Program-made: the position numbers and the translations under genes
Part shown: piece by piece, positions 26,824 to 35,381 of the stretch
Numbering within the stretch: the first letter of the stretch is position 1
Layout: every line of letters begins with the position of its first letter
Notes under the pieces: model-generated
Database searches by the model: none
Told to the model about the DNA's origin: nothing
The model's input: only the letters and a program-made list of their open reading frames with translations
DNA from: Streptomyces sp. JH14
GTDB lineage: Bacteria; Actinomycetota; Actinomycetes; Streptomycetales; Streptomycetaceae
NCBI RefSeq assembly: GCF_029428675.1
Contig: NZ_JAJNEL010000002.1
Location: 283,857 to 347,856 of the forward strand
DNA: 64,000 nucleotides
Direction: 5' to 3'

Positions 26824-29800
26824 ATGACGTACGACAGCCTGGTCAACCGCGGCGACTACTTCTCCGCGCACTACCTCGCCGAGGTCCTCCCCAAGGATCT
26901 CAAGTCCGGCCTGCTCGCCGAGTGGAAGCAGCGCGAGGAGGACGCCGCCGGCACCGAACGGCCCGAGGGGGCCCTGCCGCTCACCCCGCGTGCGGGCCTG
27001 CGGGCGCTGCGCCGCCCCTACTTCGAGGCCCGCTCCTACTTCACGATGGACGAGGAGCGGGCGGCGACCGGCGACGACGCCGTGACGTACGACGCCCCCG
27101 AGTGGCGCGACCGTGTACGCGCCCTCAACGAGGAGGTGCTGCGCGCCCTCGGCTTCGACGCCAAGCCGGGCACGCTCACCGTCGTCCGCGCCGACCAGTC
27201 TCACGAGGTGACGGTCGCGCACGCGGAGAAGGACCTGGTCGCCCTGGACTGCGGCTGGTCCGCCGAGCCCGACGACGCGCTGGACCCCGACGGCGCCGGA
27301 CGCCTCCTAAACGAACTGCGCCGGGACGGCCAGCACACCGTCGCCACCGGATCCAAGCTCGCCTCCTTCCTCTTCGCCTGCGAGGACGCCCCCCGCTACG
27401 TCCTGCTGCTGGTCGGCGGCGTCGTCGTGCTCGCCGACCGGGCCGCGTGGGGCGAGGGCCGCTACCTGGCGGTCTCGCTGGACGCGGCGCTGGAACGCAA
27501 CGACGTCAAGGCGGGCGGCGAACTCGACACGGTGGCAGCCCTGTTCGGCGCCGACTCGCTGCGCACCCCGGAGGAGGGCGGCGAGAACCCCCTCGCGTCC
27601 CTCCTCGGCAAGTCGACCAAGCACGCGGTGGGCGTCTCCAGCGAACTCCGCGACGGCCTGCGACTGAGCGTCGAACTGATCGCCAACGAGGTCCTGGACC
27701 GGCTGCGCGAGGCCGGCGTCGGCCCGGAGGAGGTCAAGGAACTCCCCGAGCTGGGCCGCCAGTTGACCCGCGAGTCGCTGCGCTACCTGTACCGCGTCCT
27801 GTTCCTGCTCTACGCGGAGGCCCGCCCCGAGCTGGGCATCCTGCCCTCGGACTACCCCGAGTACCAGATGGGCTACGGACTCGGCCGCCTCGGCGAGCTG
27901 ATCGCCGAGCGCGACCTGGTCGACGAGAAGTCCCGCAGGGGCTTCTACCTGTACGAGTCGCTGGACCTGCTCTTCCGCAAGGTCCAGGAAGGCCACCGCC
28001 CGCGCCGCACCCACGGCGTGGACGCGGAGTCCGCCGACGCCGTGACCGCGAAGACCTCCGAGGACATGGGCCTGCGCTTCGAGCCCCTGCACTCCAAGCT
28101 GTTCGAGCCGGACGCGATCCGGCTGATCGGCCGGGACACCGTCCCGGACCCGCGCGTCGACACCGAGGCCGGCGGCGAGGGCGAGCCGGGCGGGGAGCGC
28201 TTCCTCGACACCCGACTGCGCAACGAGACGCTGTACCGGGTGCTGCGCCTGCTGATGCTGACCCGCGGCAAGAAGCGCGAGCGCGGCGGCTTCATCTCCT
28301 ACGCCCAGCTTGGCATCAACCAGCTCGGCGCCGTGTACGAGGGCCTGATGTCCTACTCGGGCTTCGTCGCGGGCGAGGAACTGTACGAGGTCGCGAAGAA
28401 CGGCGACCCCAAGGACGGCTCCTGGCTGGTCCCGGCGACGAAGGCCGACGAGTACCCCGACGCGGTGTTCGTCCAGCACAAGGACGAGGACACCGGCGTG
28501 GAGGAGCGCGTACGGTACGCGCCGGGCGCGTTCGTGTACCGCCTGTCGGGCCGCGACCGCCAGACGTCGGCCTCCTACTACACGCCCGAGTCGCTGACCC
28601 GGGTGACGGTCCAACTCGCCCTGCAACACCGCCTGGACCAGGACGACACGGTCACCGAGGCGCGCGAACTGCTCGACTGGAAGATCTGCGAGCCGGCGCT
28701 CGGTTCGGGCGCGTTCCTCAACGAGGCGATCAACCAGGTCGCGGCGGAGTACCTGCGGCGCCGCCAGGACGAGCTGGGCGTCGCCGTCGACACCGAGAAG
28801 TACGCGGTCGAGCTCCAGAAAGCCAAGGCGTACATCGCCCTGCACAACTCCTACGGCGTAGACCTCAACAACACGGCCGTGGAGCTGGCGGAGGTGTCGC
28901 TGTGGCTGAACACCATGCACCCCGGCATGGAGGCCCCGTGGTTCGGCCTGCACCTGCGGCGCGGCAACTCCCTGATCGGCGGGCGCCGGGAGGTGTACTC
29001 CGCCGAGCGCCTGAAGAAGGGCGGCTGGCTGGGCACGACCCCGGAACGCTTCCCGCTGTCGGAGGCACTGGCGGGCACGCAGCTCCCCGAGGGCGCGGTG
29101 CACCACTTCCTCCTCCCGGCGAAGGAGTGGGGCGCGGTCGCCGCCGAGAAGGAGGCCAAGGCGCTGGCCCCGGAGGAGTCCAAGGCACTGGCCGCCTGGC
29201 GCAAGGCGATCACCAAGTCCCCCAGCGCCACGCAGACCAAGCGGCTTCAGGGCCTCGCCCGGAGGGCGGAGTACCTGTGGGGGCTGGTCGTGCGCCGGCT
29301 GGAGATCTCCGAGCGGGAGATCTCACGGCGCATCGACGTCTGGGGCGCGGAGGACGGCTGGCTGCGCTCACCCGAGGTCGCGGTCCCGAGGGAGAAGGTC
29401 AAGGCCGACCTGGAGGCCGTCGACACCCCGTACTGGCGCCTGAAGACGCTGATGGACGCGTGGTGCGCGCTGTGGTTCTGGCCCGTGCAGGAGGCCGCCC
29501 TGCTGGACGGTTCGCACGAGTCGTACGCGCGGGCGGCGGAGGTCGCCTCGCAGTCGGGTGAGTGGACGGTGTCGGCGGTTCCGGCTCAGTCGGGCACGCC
29601 CGCGCGGGAGACGTACGAGTCGGAGGACCTGTTCGGCGACGTCCAGGTCGTCGAGGTCAAGTCGAAGGGCGCGCGGGGCGGCAGCCGCAAGGAACAGATC
29701 CGTGGCGAGCGCCGCCCGGTGATCGCGCTTGCGTCGCTGGACGACTGGCTCGACTTCGCGGAGTCGCTGCTGGGCACGCAGGACGTGGCCGCGGACTCGC

Positions 29801-31911
29801 TGGTGGCCCAGTTCGACACGCTGGACGAACTGGAGCGGTACGAGGACGAGCTGCCCGAGTGGATGGGCATGGAGCGGTTCACCTCGCTGGAGTCGCGGTA
29901 TCCGTGGGCGGGGGTTGCGCGGGATGTGGCTGAGCGGCAGGGGTTCTTTCACTGGGAGCTGGAGTTCGGGCAGGTATTCGCCCGGGGCGGGTATGACTTG
30001 CAGGTGGGGAATCCGCCTTGGGTTCGACCGCGATGGCAAGAGGACGGGGTTCTAGCCGAGTTGGAGCCGTGGTTCATGCTCGTAGAGAAGCCGACTACTC
30101 AGGAATGGCGGCTACAGAAGAGCCTCGCGCTGGGCGTCAACGATAAAACGATGGGCTACTTCCTAGGCGAGTTGTCGACGAATGTTGGCGTGGTCTCATT
30201 CCTGAGCACTACGGCCACTTTCCCTCTAATCGCGGGAACTCAACCAGATCTCTATCGCGCTTTCATGACACAAGTGTGGAATCACGCAGCAGCAGCCGGA
30301 ATCGCAGGGCTCCTCCATCCGGACACGCACTTCACCGGCACTAAGGAGGGACAACTCAGGGAAGCGGCCTACCAACACCTGCGTGTACACGCTCACTTTG
30401 TCAATCAGCGCAGACAGCAACTTTTTGTAGAGATCGACAATCACATCGAGTACGGCGTTCACATCTACGGCAGTCAACGTCCGCCATGCTTCCTTCAGGC
30501 TGCATGGCTGTACGGCCCGGAAACACTCACTGGCTCACTTACACATGACGGAAAAGGACCCATTCCCGGCCTAAAACACGAGGGCACATGGGATCTCCGT
30601 CCCCACCGTGCTCGACTCATCAAAGTTGACAGTAATCGCCTGGCGGAATGGAATCGTCTGGCAGGAGACCAATCCACACCAGACTCACAAGCAGCGCTAC
30701 TGTATCCAGTGACTACGAGCGAACAGGGTGCCGTGGCTGCACTGGCTGGCGTGAGCCAGCGATTGAACGCATTCAAGCCGAAAATCACTCGCGGCTACGA
30801 TGAAGCCAACGCAAAAAAGGATGGCTTGATCCGCTGGCACTCGTCCTCTCCTGACGATTTCGGAGATGTCATCCTGCAGGGCCCACACTTTGGCGTCGGA
30901 ACACCCTTCAACAAGCAACCCAACATTCCCTGCAAGAGCAACAAAGACTACGAGACCTGGGACCTTACGCAACTTCCCATTCTGGCGGTGCCACGTACCA
31001 ACTATGTACGAGCTACCGACGTGGATCACTTCCAAGAGGCCCAGGACCAATGGAACGGGATCTCGTACTCGCAATATTTCCGCTTGTCATGGAGGTCCAT
31101 GATTGACCCCAAGGGGTCTGAACGCAGCCTATTCGCAGCGATTATCCCCCCCGGTCCTACTCATGTCCACACGGTGCACTCTCTTGCCCTAGACGGCAAT
31201 CGCCTGACTGTTCTAAACGCAGGATTCTGGGCGTCACTCCCACTCGACTACCTTCTGCGTGTTACGGGACGCGCTAACCTTCAGGTCGCCACATCACTCA
31301 AAATGCCTGCACCGGAATCCAACCATCCCCTCGCATGCCCCCTGCTCCTCCGAATCCTGCGTCTAAATGCTCTGACCAATGCCTACGCCCCGCTATGGGA
31401 AGAGCTTTACGATCCAACCTGGCCGGGCTACGAAGACTGGGCCAACTCTGGCTGGCTGAATCTCAAGCCGCTCGCCGAACATCTCAAGCCACGTTGGGAG
31501 TACAGCACCCCGCTCCGGACGGAGTACGAGCGTCGCGCCGCGCTCGTCGAACTGGACGCCCTCGTCTCAGTCTGGCTTGGGATCACTTCCGACCAACTCT
31601 CAGCGCTCTACGCAGGCCGATATAACGTGCTCGTCGAGTATGAGTCGGAGATGTACTTCGATGCCAACGGCCGGAAAATCGCGCGTGCCTTCCACGCACA
31701 GGGAGTCGGACAGGCTAAGGACACATACAAGGAGCTCGTCTGCCACCTGGAGAACCCGGAGGCCACACCGCCCCCACAAGGCTACACCGCCCCCTTCTAC
31801 AAAGCGGACCGCGAAGCGGAAATGCGTGCCGCGCACACGCACTTCCAAGCTCGCCTAGACAAGGAAATCGCCGCTGGCCGCTGGACTCCGCCCGGGGTCT
31901 GTGAGGCTTGA
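26824..31911 (+). CDS. Eco57I-like N6-adenine methylase, DrmMI-like
   Basis: 1695 residues. The ATG at 26824 follows AGAGG by about 11 bases and the DrmD-like stop by 23. The N-terminal 550 residues are helical and of unknown role. The methylase core begins with SASYYTPESLTR, then motif I ICEPALGSGAFLNEA near 620-635, and catalytic NPPW near 1063 with an insertion between them, as in Eco57I-type and DISARM class 1 enzymes. The C-terminal 600 residues should hold the target-recognition domain. Base composition changes sharply at about 29.9-30.0 kb. Upstream codons almost all end in G or C; downstream many end in A or T. The specificity half thus seems to have been swapped in by recombination. 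A hairpin follows the stop. Confidence 0.82.
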   Translation: MTYDSLVNRGDYFSAHYLAEVLPKDLKSGLLAEWKQREEDAAGTERPEGALPLTPRAGLRALRRPYFEARSYFTMDEERAATGDDAVTYDAPEWRDRVRALNEEVLRALGFDAKPGTLTVVRADQSHEVTVAHAEKDLVALDCGWSAEPDDALDPDGAGRLLNELRRDGQHTVATGSKLASFLFACEDAPRYVLLLVGGVVVLADRAAWGEGRYLAVSLDAALERNDVKAGGELDTVAALFGADSLRTPEEGGENPLASLLGKSTKHAVGVSSELRDGLRLSVELIANEVLDRLREAGVGPEEVKELPELGRQLTRESLRYLYRVLFLLYAEARPELGILPSDYPEYQMGYGLGRLGELIAERDLVDEKSRRGFYLYESLDLLFRKVQEGHRPRRTHGVDAESADAVTAKTSEDMGLRFEPLHSKLFEPDAIRLIGRDTVPDPRVDTEAGGEGEPGGERFLDTRLRNETLYRVLRLLMLTRGKKRERGGFISYAQLGINQLGAVYEGLMSYSGFVAGEELYEVAKNGDPKDGSWLVPATKADEYPDAVFVQHKDEDTGVEERVRYAPGAFVYRLSGRDRQTSASYYTPESLTRVTVQLALQHRLDQDDTVTEARELLDWKICEPALGSGAFLNEAINQVAAEYLRRRQDELGVAVDTEKYAVELQKAKAYIALHNSYGVDLNNTAVELAEVSLWLNTMHPGMEAPWFGLHLRRGNSLIGGRREVYSAERLKKGGWLGTTPERFPLSEALAGTQLPEGAVHHFLLPAKEWGAVAAEKEAKALAPEESKALAAWRKAITKSPSATQTKRLQGLARRAEYLWGLVVRRLEISEREISRRIDVWGAEDGWLRSPEVAVPREKVKADLEAVDTPYWRLKTLMDAWCALWFWPVQEAALLDGSHESYARAAEVASQSGEWTVSAVPAQSGTPARETYESEDLFGDVQVVEVKSKGARGGSRKEQIRGERRPVIALASLDDWLDFAESLLGTQDVAADSLVAQFDTLDELERYEDELPEWMGMERFTSLESRYPWAGVARDVAERQGFFHWELEFGQVFARGGYDLQVGNPPWVRPRWQEDGVLAELEPWFMLVEKPTTQEWRLQKSLALGVNDKTMGYFLGELSTNVGVVSFLSTTATFPLIAGTQPDLYRAFMTQVWNHAAAAGIAGLLHPDTHFTGTKEGQLREAAYQHLRVHAHFVNQRRQQLFVEIDNHIEYGVHIYGSQRPPCFLQAAWLYGPETLTGSLTHDGKGPIPGLKHEGTWDLRPHRARLIKVDSNRLAEWNRLAGDQSTPDSQAALLYPVTTSEQGAVAALAGVSQRLNAFKPKITRGYDEANAKKDGLIRWHSSSPDDFGDVILQGPHFGVGTPFNKQPNIPCKSNKDYETWDLTQLPILAVPRTNYVRATDVDHFQEAQDQWNGISYSQYFRLSWRSMIDPKGSERSLFAAIIPPGPTHVHTVHSLALDGNRLTVLNAGFWASLPLDYLLRVTGRANLQVATSLKMPAPESNHPLACPLLLRILRLNALTNAYAPLWEELYDPTWPGYEDWANSGWLNLKPLAEHLKPRWEYSTPLRTEYERRAALVELDALVSVWLGITSDQLSALYAGRYNVLVEYESEMYFDANGRKIARAFHAQGVGQAKDTYKELVCHLENPEATPPPQGYTAPFYKADREAEMRAAHTHFQARLDKEIAAGRWTPPGVCEA

Positions 31912-31931
31912 ACGGAGTTCCTCATAACAAG

Positions 31932-31962
31932 GGTCGGCGCTTCCTTGTGAAAAGCGCCGACC
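31932..31962. terminator. Bidirectional hairpin terminator
   Basis: Perfect 11-base inverted repeat (arms 31932-31942 and 31952-31962, nine-base loop) between the convergent DrmMI-like and DUF397 genes. It can serve both directions. No strong T tract, as is common in Streptomyces. Confidence 0.75.
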
Positions 31963-32028
31963 ATAACGATCCGCCGTAGAGTTTCGCCCGACTGACCATC
32001 AAGCGGACGCCTCACGGCGGCAACGAGC

Positions 32029-32235
32029 TCACATCTCCTCAAGCAGCGCTGTCCACGCCGCCGAGCCGACCTTCAACGCAGGCCCGCCCTGCGCAACACG
32101 CTTCGAGTCACGCACGTGAACAGCGGTAGCTTCCAGAGCAATTTCAACGCACTCGCCGCCTGCACCACTGCTGTAGCTACTCGTGAACCAGCACAGTTCC
32201 GAGCGAGTCTGGAGGCTCTCGTCTTCCGTGTTCAT
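32029..32235 (-). CDS. DUF397 small protein
   Basis: 68 residues with the DUF397 pattern: LCWFTSSYSSGAGGECVEIA, then VHVRDSKR and a short C-terminal AWTALLEE helix. Such proteins are cytosolic and are nearly always paired with a Scr1-type helix-turn-helix regulator, as here; the pair behaves like a toxin-antitoxin or regulator-target unit in Streptomyces development. Its ATG overlaps the regulator stop by four bases. The pair is common on Streptomyces chromosomes and may be unrelated to the defence genes beside it. Confidence 0.85.
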   Translation of the reverse strand: MNTEDESLQTRSELCWFTSSYSSGAGGECVEIALEATAVHVRDSKRVAQGGPALKVGSAAWTALLEEM

Positions 32236-33107
32236 AGGTCTCCCAACAGCTTCTGAACGAAGGCCAACGACTCCGAGGGCGTGAGCCCCTGGGCCCGCAG
32301 GATGCCGTACCGCTCCTCGAACCCCCGGACCACCGGCCGCTCACTGTAGAGGTGGCTGTGCTCGTTCACCTCCACATAAGCGATCCTCTGGCCCTTGCTC
32401 GTCTCCATCAAGATGAACGGACCGCCCATCCCGGCATGTTGGCGACGATCGGTCGGCATGACCTGGATCTCGACGTTGCGCTGCTGGCCGTAGAGGAAGA
32501 TCTGTTCCAACTGAGCCCGCATCACCGCGTTTCCTCCCAGCGGTCGACACAGAGTGCTCTCCTCGATGACGAAGCTGATCGTCGGCATGGGCCTGCGGGA
32601 GAACAACTCCTGGCGAGCCAGCCGGGCGGCTACCCGCTGGTTCACGGTCTCCTCGTCCAGGAGAGGGCGCCACATCTCGAACACCACCCGTGCGTACTCC
32701 TCGACCTGCAACAACCCCGGCACAGCCTGGTTGGCATAAACATGCAGCTCAACCGCCTCCGCCTCCAGCTTCGCCGCATCCCGGAAGAACGCCGGGTACC
32801 GCGCCCGCGCCACCTCCTCCTTCATCACCGTCAGCAGCCCGCCGGCCTCCAGGACCGCGTCCGCCCGGTCGATGAAGTCCGGCTTCGGAATGCGCCGCCC
32901 CAGCTCCACCGAGGTGACCATGTCCTCCCCGTAGCCGAGCTTCGCGCCCAGCTCCGCCCGCGTCAGCCCCCGGCTCGTCCGCAGCAGCCGCACCTGCTGC
33001 CCGAAGCACCGGAGGATGCCCGTCTCGCTCTCCCCGTTCCCAGTCAACGGTGCCGTCTCCCCTCCCCCCGCCCGCCCAGAAACGCCCGGTACAGAAGTCT
33101 GCCGCAC
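32232..33107 (-). CDS. XRE-family regulator with DUF5753 (Scr1-type) domain
   Basis: 291 residues from a GTG. Residues about 32-90 form an XRE helix-turn-helix (FGQQVRLLRTSRGLTRAELG, then GYGEDMVTSVELGRRIP). The C-terminal 180 residues match the DUF5753 sensor region (LHVYANQAVPGLLQVEEYAR, ISFVIEESTLCRPLGG, QRNVEIQVMP). It is a DNA-binding regulator and probable partner of the DUF397 protein encoded by the overlapping next gene. The pair is divergent from an EcsC/TerB-like gene. The N-terminal 30 residues are poorly conserved in character and a later start is possible. Confidence 0.85.
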   Translation of the reverse strand: MRQTSVPGVSGRAGGGETAPLTGNGESETGILRCFGQQVRLLRTSRGLTRAELGAKLGYGEDMVTSVELGRRIPKPDFIDRADAVLEAGGLLTVMKEEVARARYPAFFRDAAKLEAEAVELHVYANQAVPGLLQVEEYARVVFEMWRPLLDEETVNQRVAARLARQELFSRRPMPTISFVIEESTLCRPLGGNAVMRAQLEQIFLYGQQRNVEIQVMPTDRRQHAGMGGPFILMETSKGQRIAYVEVNEHSHLYSERPVVRGFEERYGILRAQGLTPSESLAFVQKLLGDL

Positions 33108-33497
33108 AGCGTGCGACCTTCACTCTCCGGCCACCATAAGGACACGCACCGTGTCTGTCCCCCGACTCGGCACCGCTTCCCCCGCACCGCGTACCGGCGC
33201 CCTCCTCGGCGTACAGCACCGGTCTGTACACGCTCGTACGCGGGTGAGCCGACCGCATACCGGGACTCCGCAGCTCCAAATCGCCCTGCGCGTGACGCAG
33301 TTTGCCGCGGTGAAGGCAGTCATGACGAAGGTCGAAGCTCTGGCACAAATCGTATGATGACCAGTTAGGGTGCAGGTCAACGTGATATGACATCAGTCGG
33401 CCAATGCGCCACTCACTGCGCAGTCGTGTCGGGACATCAGCGAGGCGTCCAAGCCTCGCGACCTGGCTATTCGCAAAACCGCTTGGGGGAACTCGCC
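33108..33497. other. Divergent intergenic region with candidate promoter
   Basis: About 390 bases between the XRE regulator and the EcsC/TerB-like gene. TATGAT at 33353-33358 is a good -10 for the plus strand, with a weak -35 (GTCGAA at 33331-33336). No gene is supported in this stretch. Confidence 0.4.
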
Positions 33498-34619
33498 ATG
33501 ATCGAAGCTCCGATGGGCGCTGCCGACACGGACGGAGACGACGACGCCGACCGGAAGGCCGTCGAGGAGGAGCAGGCCGAGCTCAAGAAGTTCATCAAGG
33601 GTCTGAGCGCGGACGACATCAAGTCGGGCAACTGGTTCACCAAGCTCGCCGCTCATGCCATGAACTCGTACACCGAGAAGGTCGACTGGCAGTACTTTCA
33701 GGACCGGTACACAGGTGTGCCCGCGGATGTCATCGTGGACCAGCGGATCAAGATGGCGGCTCGGTACGCCGCGCTCGAAGGCGGCCTCTCCGCCGGGGCC
33801 TACACGGCGACCGTCGCCGCCACCATCGGGAGCCTCGGGGGTGCCTCACCAGCAACCGTCCCCGCGGCCGTAGCGACCGTGATGGTCGACGTCGCGTTCC
33901 TCACCCAGCTCCAACTTCGCCTGGCCTACGACATCTCCGTGCTCTACCGGGTCCCGCTCGATGTGCACGACCCCGAGGACCTGTGGAAGCTCATCCGGGT
34001 GGCGTTGACGATCAAGAGCGGGGAAGCAGCCAACAAGACCGTGGCCAAAGCGGTCCCGGTCATGGTGCGACCGTTGATCAAGCGCTTCTACTCGAAATCG
34101 GTGCTCGCCGCCGGGAAGGCGCTCCCCGTCGTCGGGAAGCACCTCCTGCAGCGCAACGTCATCAAGATCGGTATTCCCCTGGTCGGTGTCCCCCTCGCCG
34201 TCCTGATGAACCGCTACACCACGCTCCTCGCCGGCAGGCACGCGCAAGCCGTCTTCCGGAACGAGGCGCGGATAATCGAACTCGCCGAGAACCTGAGCAA
34301 GCGGAGTCAGCACCCGCAGTTGATGCTGTGGGTCGCATGGCTCGTCATCAGGGCGAACCGCAAGATCGCCGACGATGAGGCGCTGCTAATGCGGCACCTG
34401 GTGCGGCTGGTCCGGGAGCGCCATCAGGTCGTCGACGAACAACTCGCGAACCTTGTCGACATCGACCCAGCCGAGGTGTGGCAGCGCATAGACGCCGAGC
34501 CGGGCGATCTGAGCGACGTCCTCGACGCGGCCGACCGGGTGGCCGCTGTGGACGGTGACATCAACGCGCGCGAGAAGGCCGTCGTCTCGGAACTTCGGGA
34601 TCGCTGCTGCCGAGTCTGA
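33498..34619 (+). CDS. EcsC/TerB-like protein
   Basis: 373 residues; the ATG has GGGGGA eight bases upstream. Residues about 85-160 hold a long small-residue/hydrophobic stretch (AGAYTATVAATIGSLGGA, then AVATVMVDVAFLTQLQLR) like EcsC-family proteins, which sit on or in the membrane. A second hydrophobic patch (IGIPLVGVPLAVLMN) follows near 235. The last 100 residues (IADDEALLMRHLVRLV to REKAVVSELRDR) resemble TerB, the tellurite-resistance helical domain linked to stress and phage-related complexes. The N-terminus is acidic. It stands alone with its own promoter. Possible roles are membrane surveillance or stress response; none is shown by context. Confidence 0.6.
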   Translation: MIEAPMGAADTDGDDDADRKAVEEEQAELKKFIKGLSADDIKSGNWFTKLAAHAMNSYTEKVDWQYFQDRYTGVPADVIVDQRIKMAARYAALEGGLSAGAYTATVAATIGSLGGASPATVPAAVATVMVDVAFLTQLQLRLAYDISVLYRVPLDVHDPEDLWKLIRVALTIKSGEAANKTVAKAVPVMVRPLIKRFYSKSVLAAGKALPVVGKHLLQRNVIKIGIPLVGVPLAVLMNRYTTLLAGRHAQAVFRNEARIIELAENLSKRSQHPQLMLWVAWLVIRANRKIADDEALLMRHLVRLVRERHQVVDEQLANLVDIDPAEVWQRIDAEPGDLSDVLDAADRVAAVDGDINAREKAVVSELRDRCCRV

Positions 34620-34797
34620 CGCCGACGAGGATGCGAGGCGGCCGTCCGCCACGGGGACCATTTGGTGCAACCGGAACCGACGGCCTCCGGCGAGCTGACA
34701 CCACTCACCCGCAGCGGCCCGCCGCCTCATGTACAGCGCGCTTCCGTACAAGCGTCGCTGCTGGTGGCGGGCCCGGCACGGCCACGACGCTGAGCCC

Positions 34798-35259
34798 ATG
34801 CACACCCCTCGCATCCCGCTCTCCCCTCCCCCACACCCCACGGACGCCACCGGGTTCGCCATGGCCTTCACCTCCACCCCGCGAGGCGCCCGCCTGGCCC
34901 GGCTGTTCGTCTCGCACAGCCTGGACTCCTGGGGGCACCCCTACGACGGTGGCGTCAACGAGACGCTCACCCTGATCACCGCCGAGCTGTGCGCGAACGC
35001 CGTACGGCACGGGCGGGTGCGCGGCCGGGACTTCCACGTCCGGCTGGCCGCTGAGCCGGACGGCGGGCGGCTACGCCTGGAGGTCTCCGACACCCGCGCG
35101 GAACTCCGGCCCCCCGTCACCGACCCCACGGCCCCCCACGCCGAGTCCGAGTCCGGTCGCGGCCTCCTACTCGTCGCCACCCTGGCCGACGACTGGGGCG
35201 TCACCGACCGCCAGCCCGGTCCCGGCAAGACGGTGTGGGCGGTCCTCGACGCCGGTTGA
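34798..35259 (+). CDS. RsbW-like histidine-kinase-type ATPase (anti-sigma family)
   Basis: 153 residues. It shows the N box ELCANAVRHG and the G box GRGLLLVATLADDWG of the HATPase_c fold found in SpoIIAB/RsbW anti-sigma factors. No sensor or membrane part is present. Streptomyces encode dozens of these single-domain proteins, which bind sigma factors or anti-anti-sigma partners. The ATG at 34798 was chosen because the extra upstream residues (Cys/Trp/Arg-rich) do not fit the family. No sigma factor or anti-anti-sigma gene is adjacent, so the partner is unknown. Confidence 0.82.
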   Translation: MHTPRIPLSPPPHPTDATGFAMAFTSTPRGARLARLFVSHSLDSWGHPYDGGVNETLTLITAELCANAVRHGRVRGRDFHVRLAAEPDGGRLRLEVSDTRAELRPPVTDPTAPHAESESGRGLLLVATLADDWGVTDRQPGPGKTVWAVLDAG

Positions 35260-35381
35260 GTGCGAGAACGAGAGGAACCGAACGTACCGGACACGGCCGA
35301 ACGCGGGCAGTTCACCGAGACCGTCCCGCGATCAGGGAGCCGTTCTGGGACGTCCTCCGTCACGCGGCGAAGCATCGTTCC

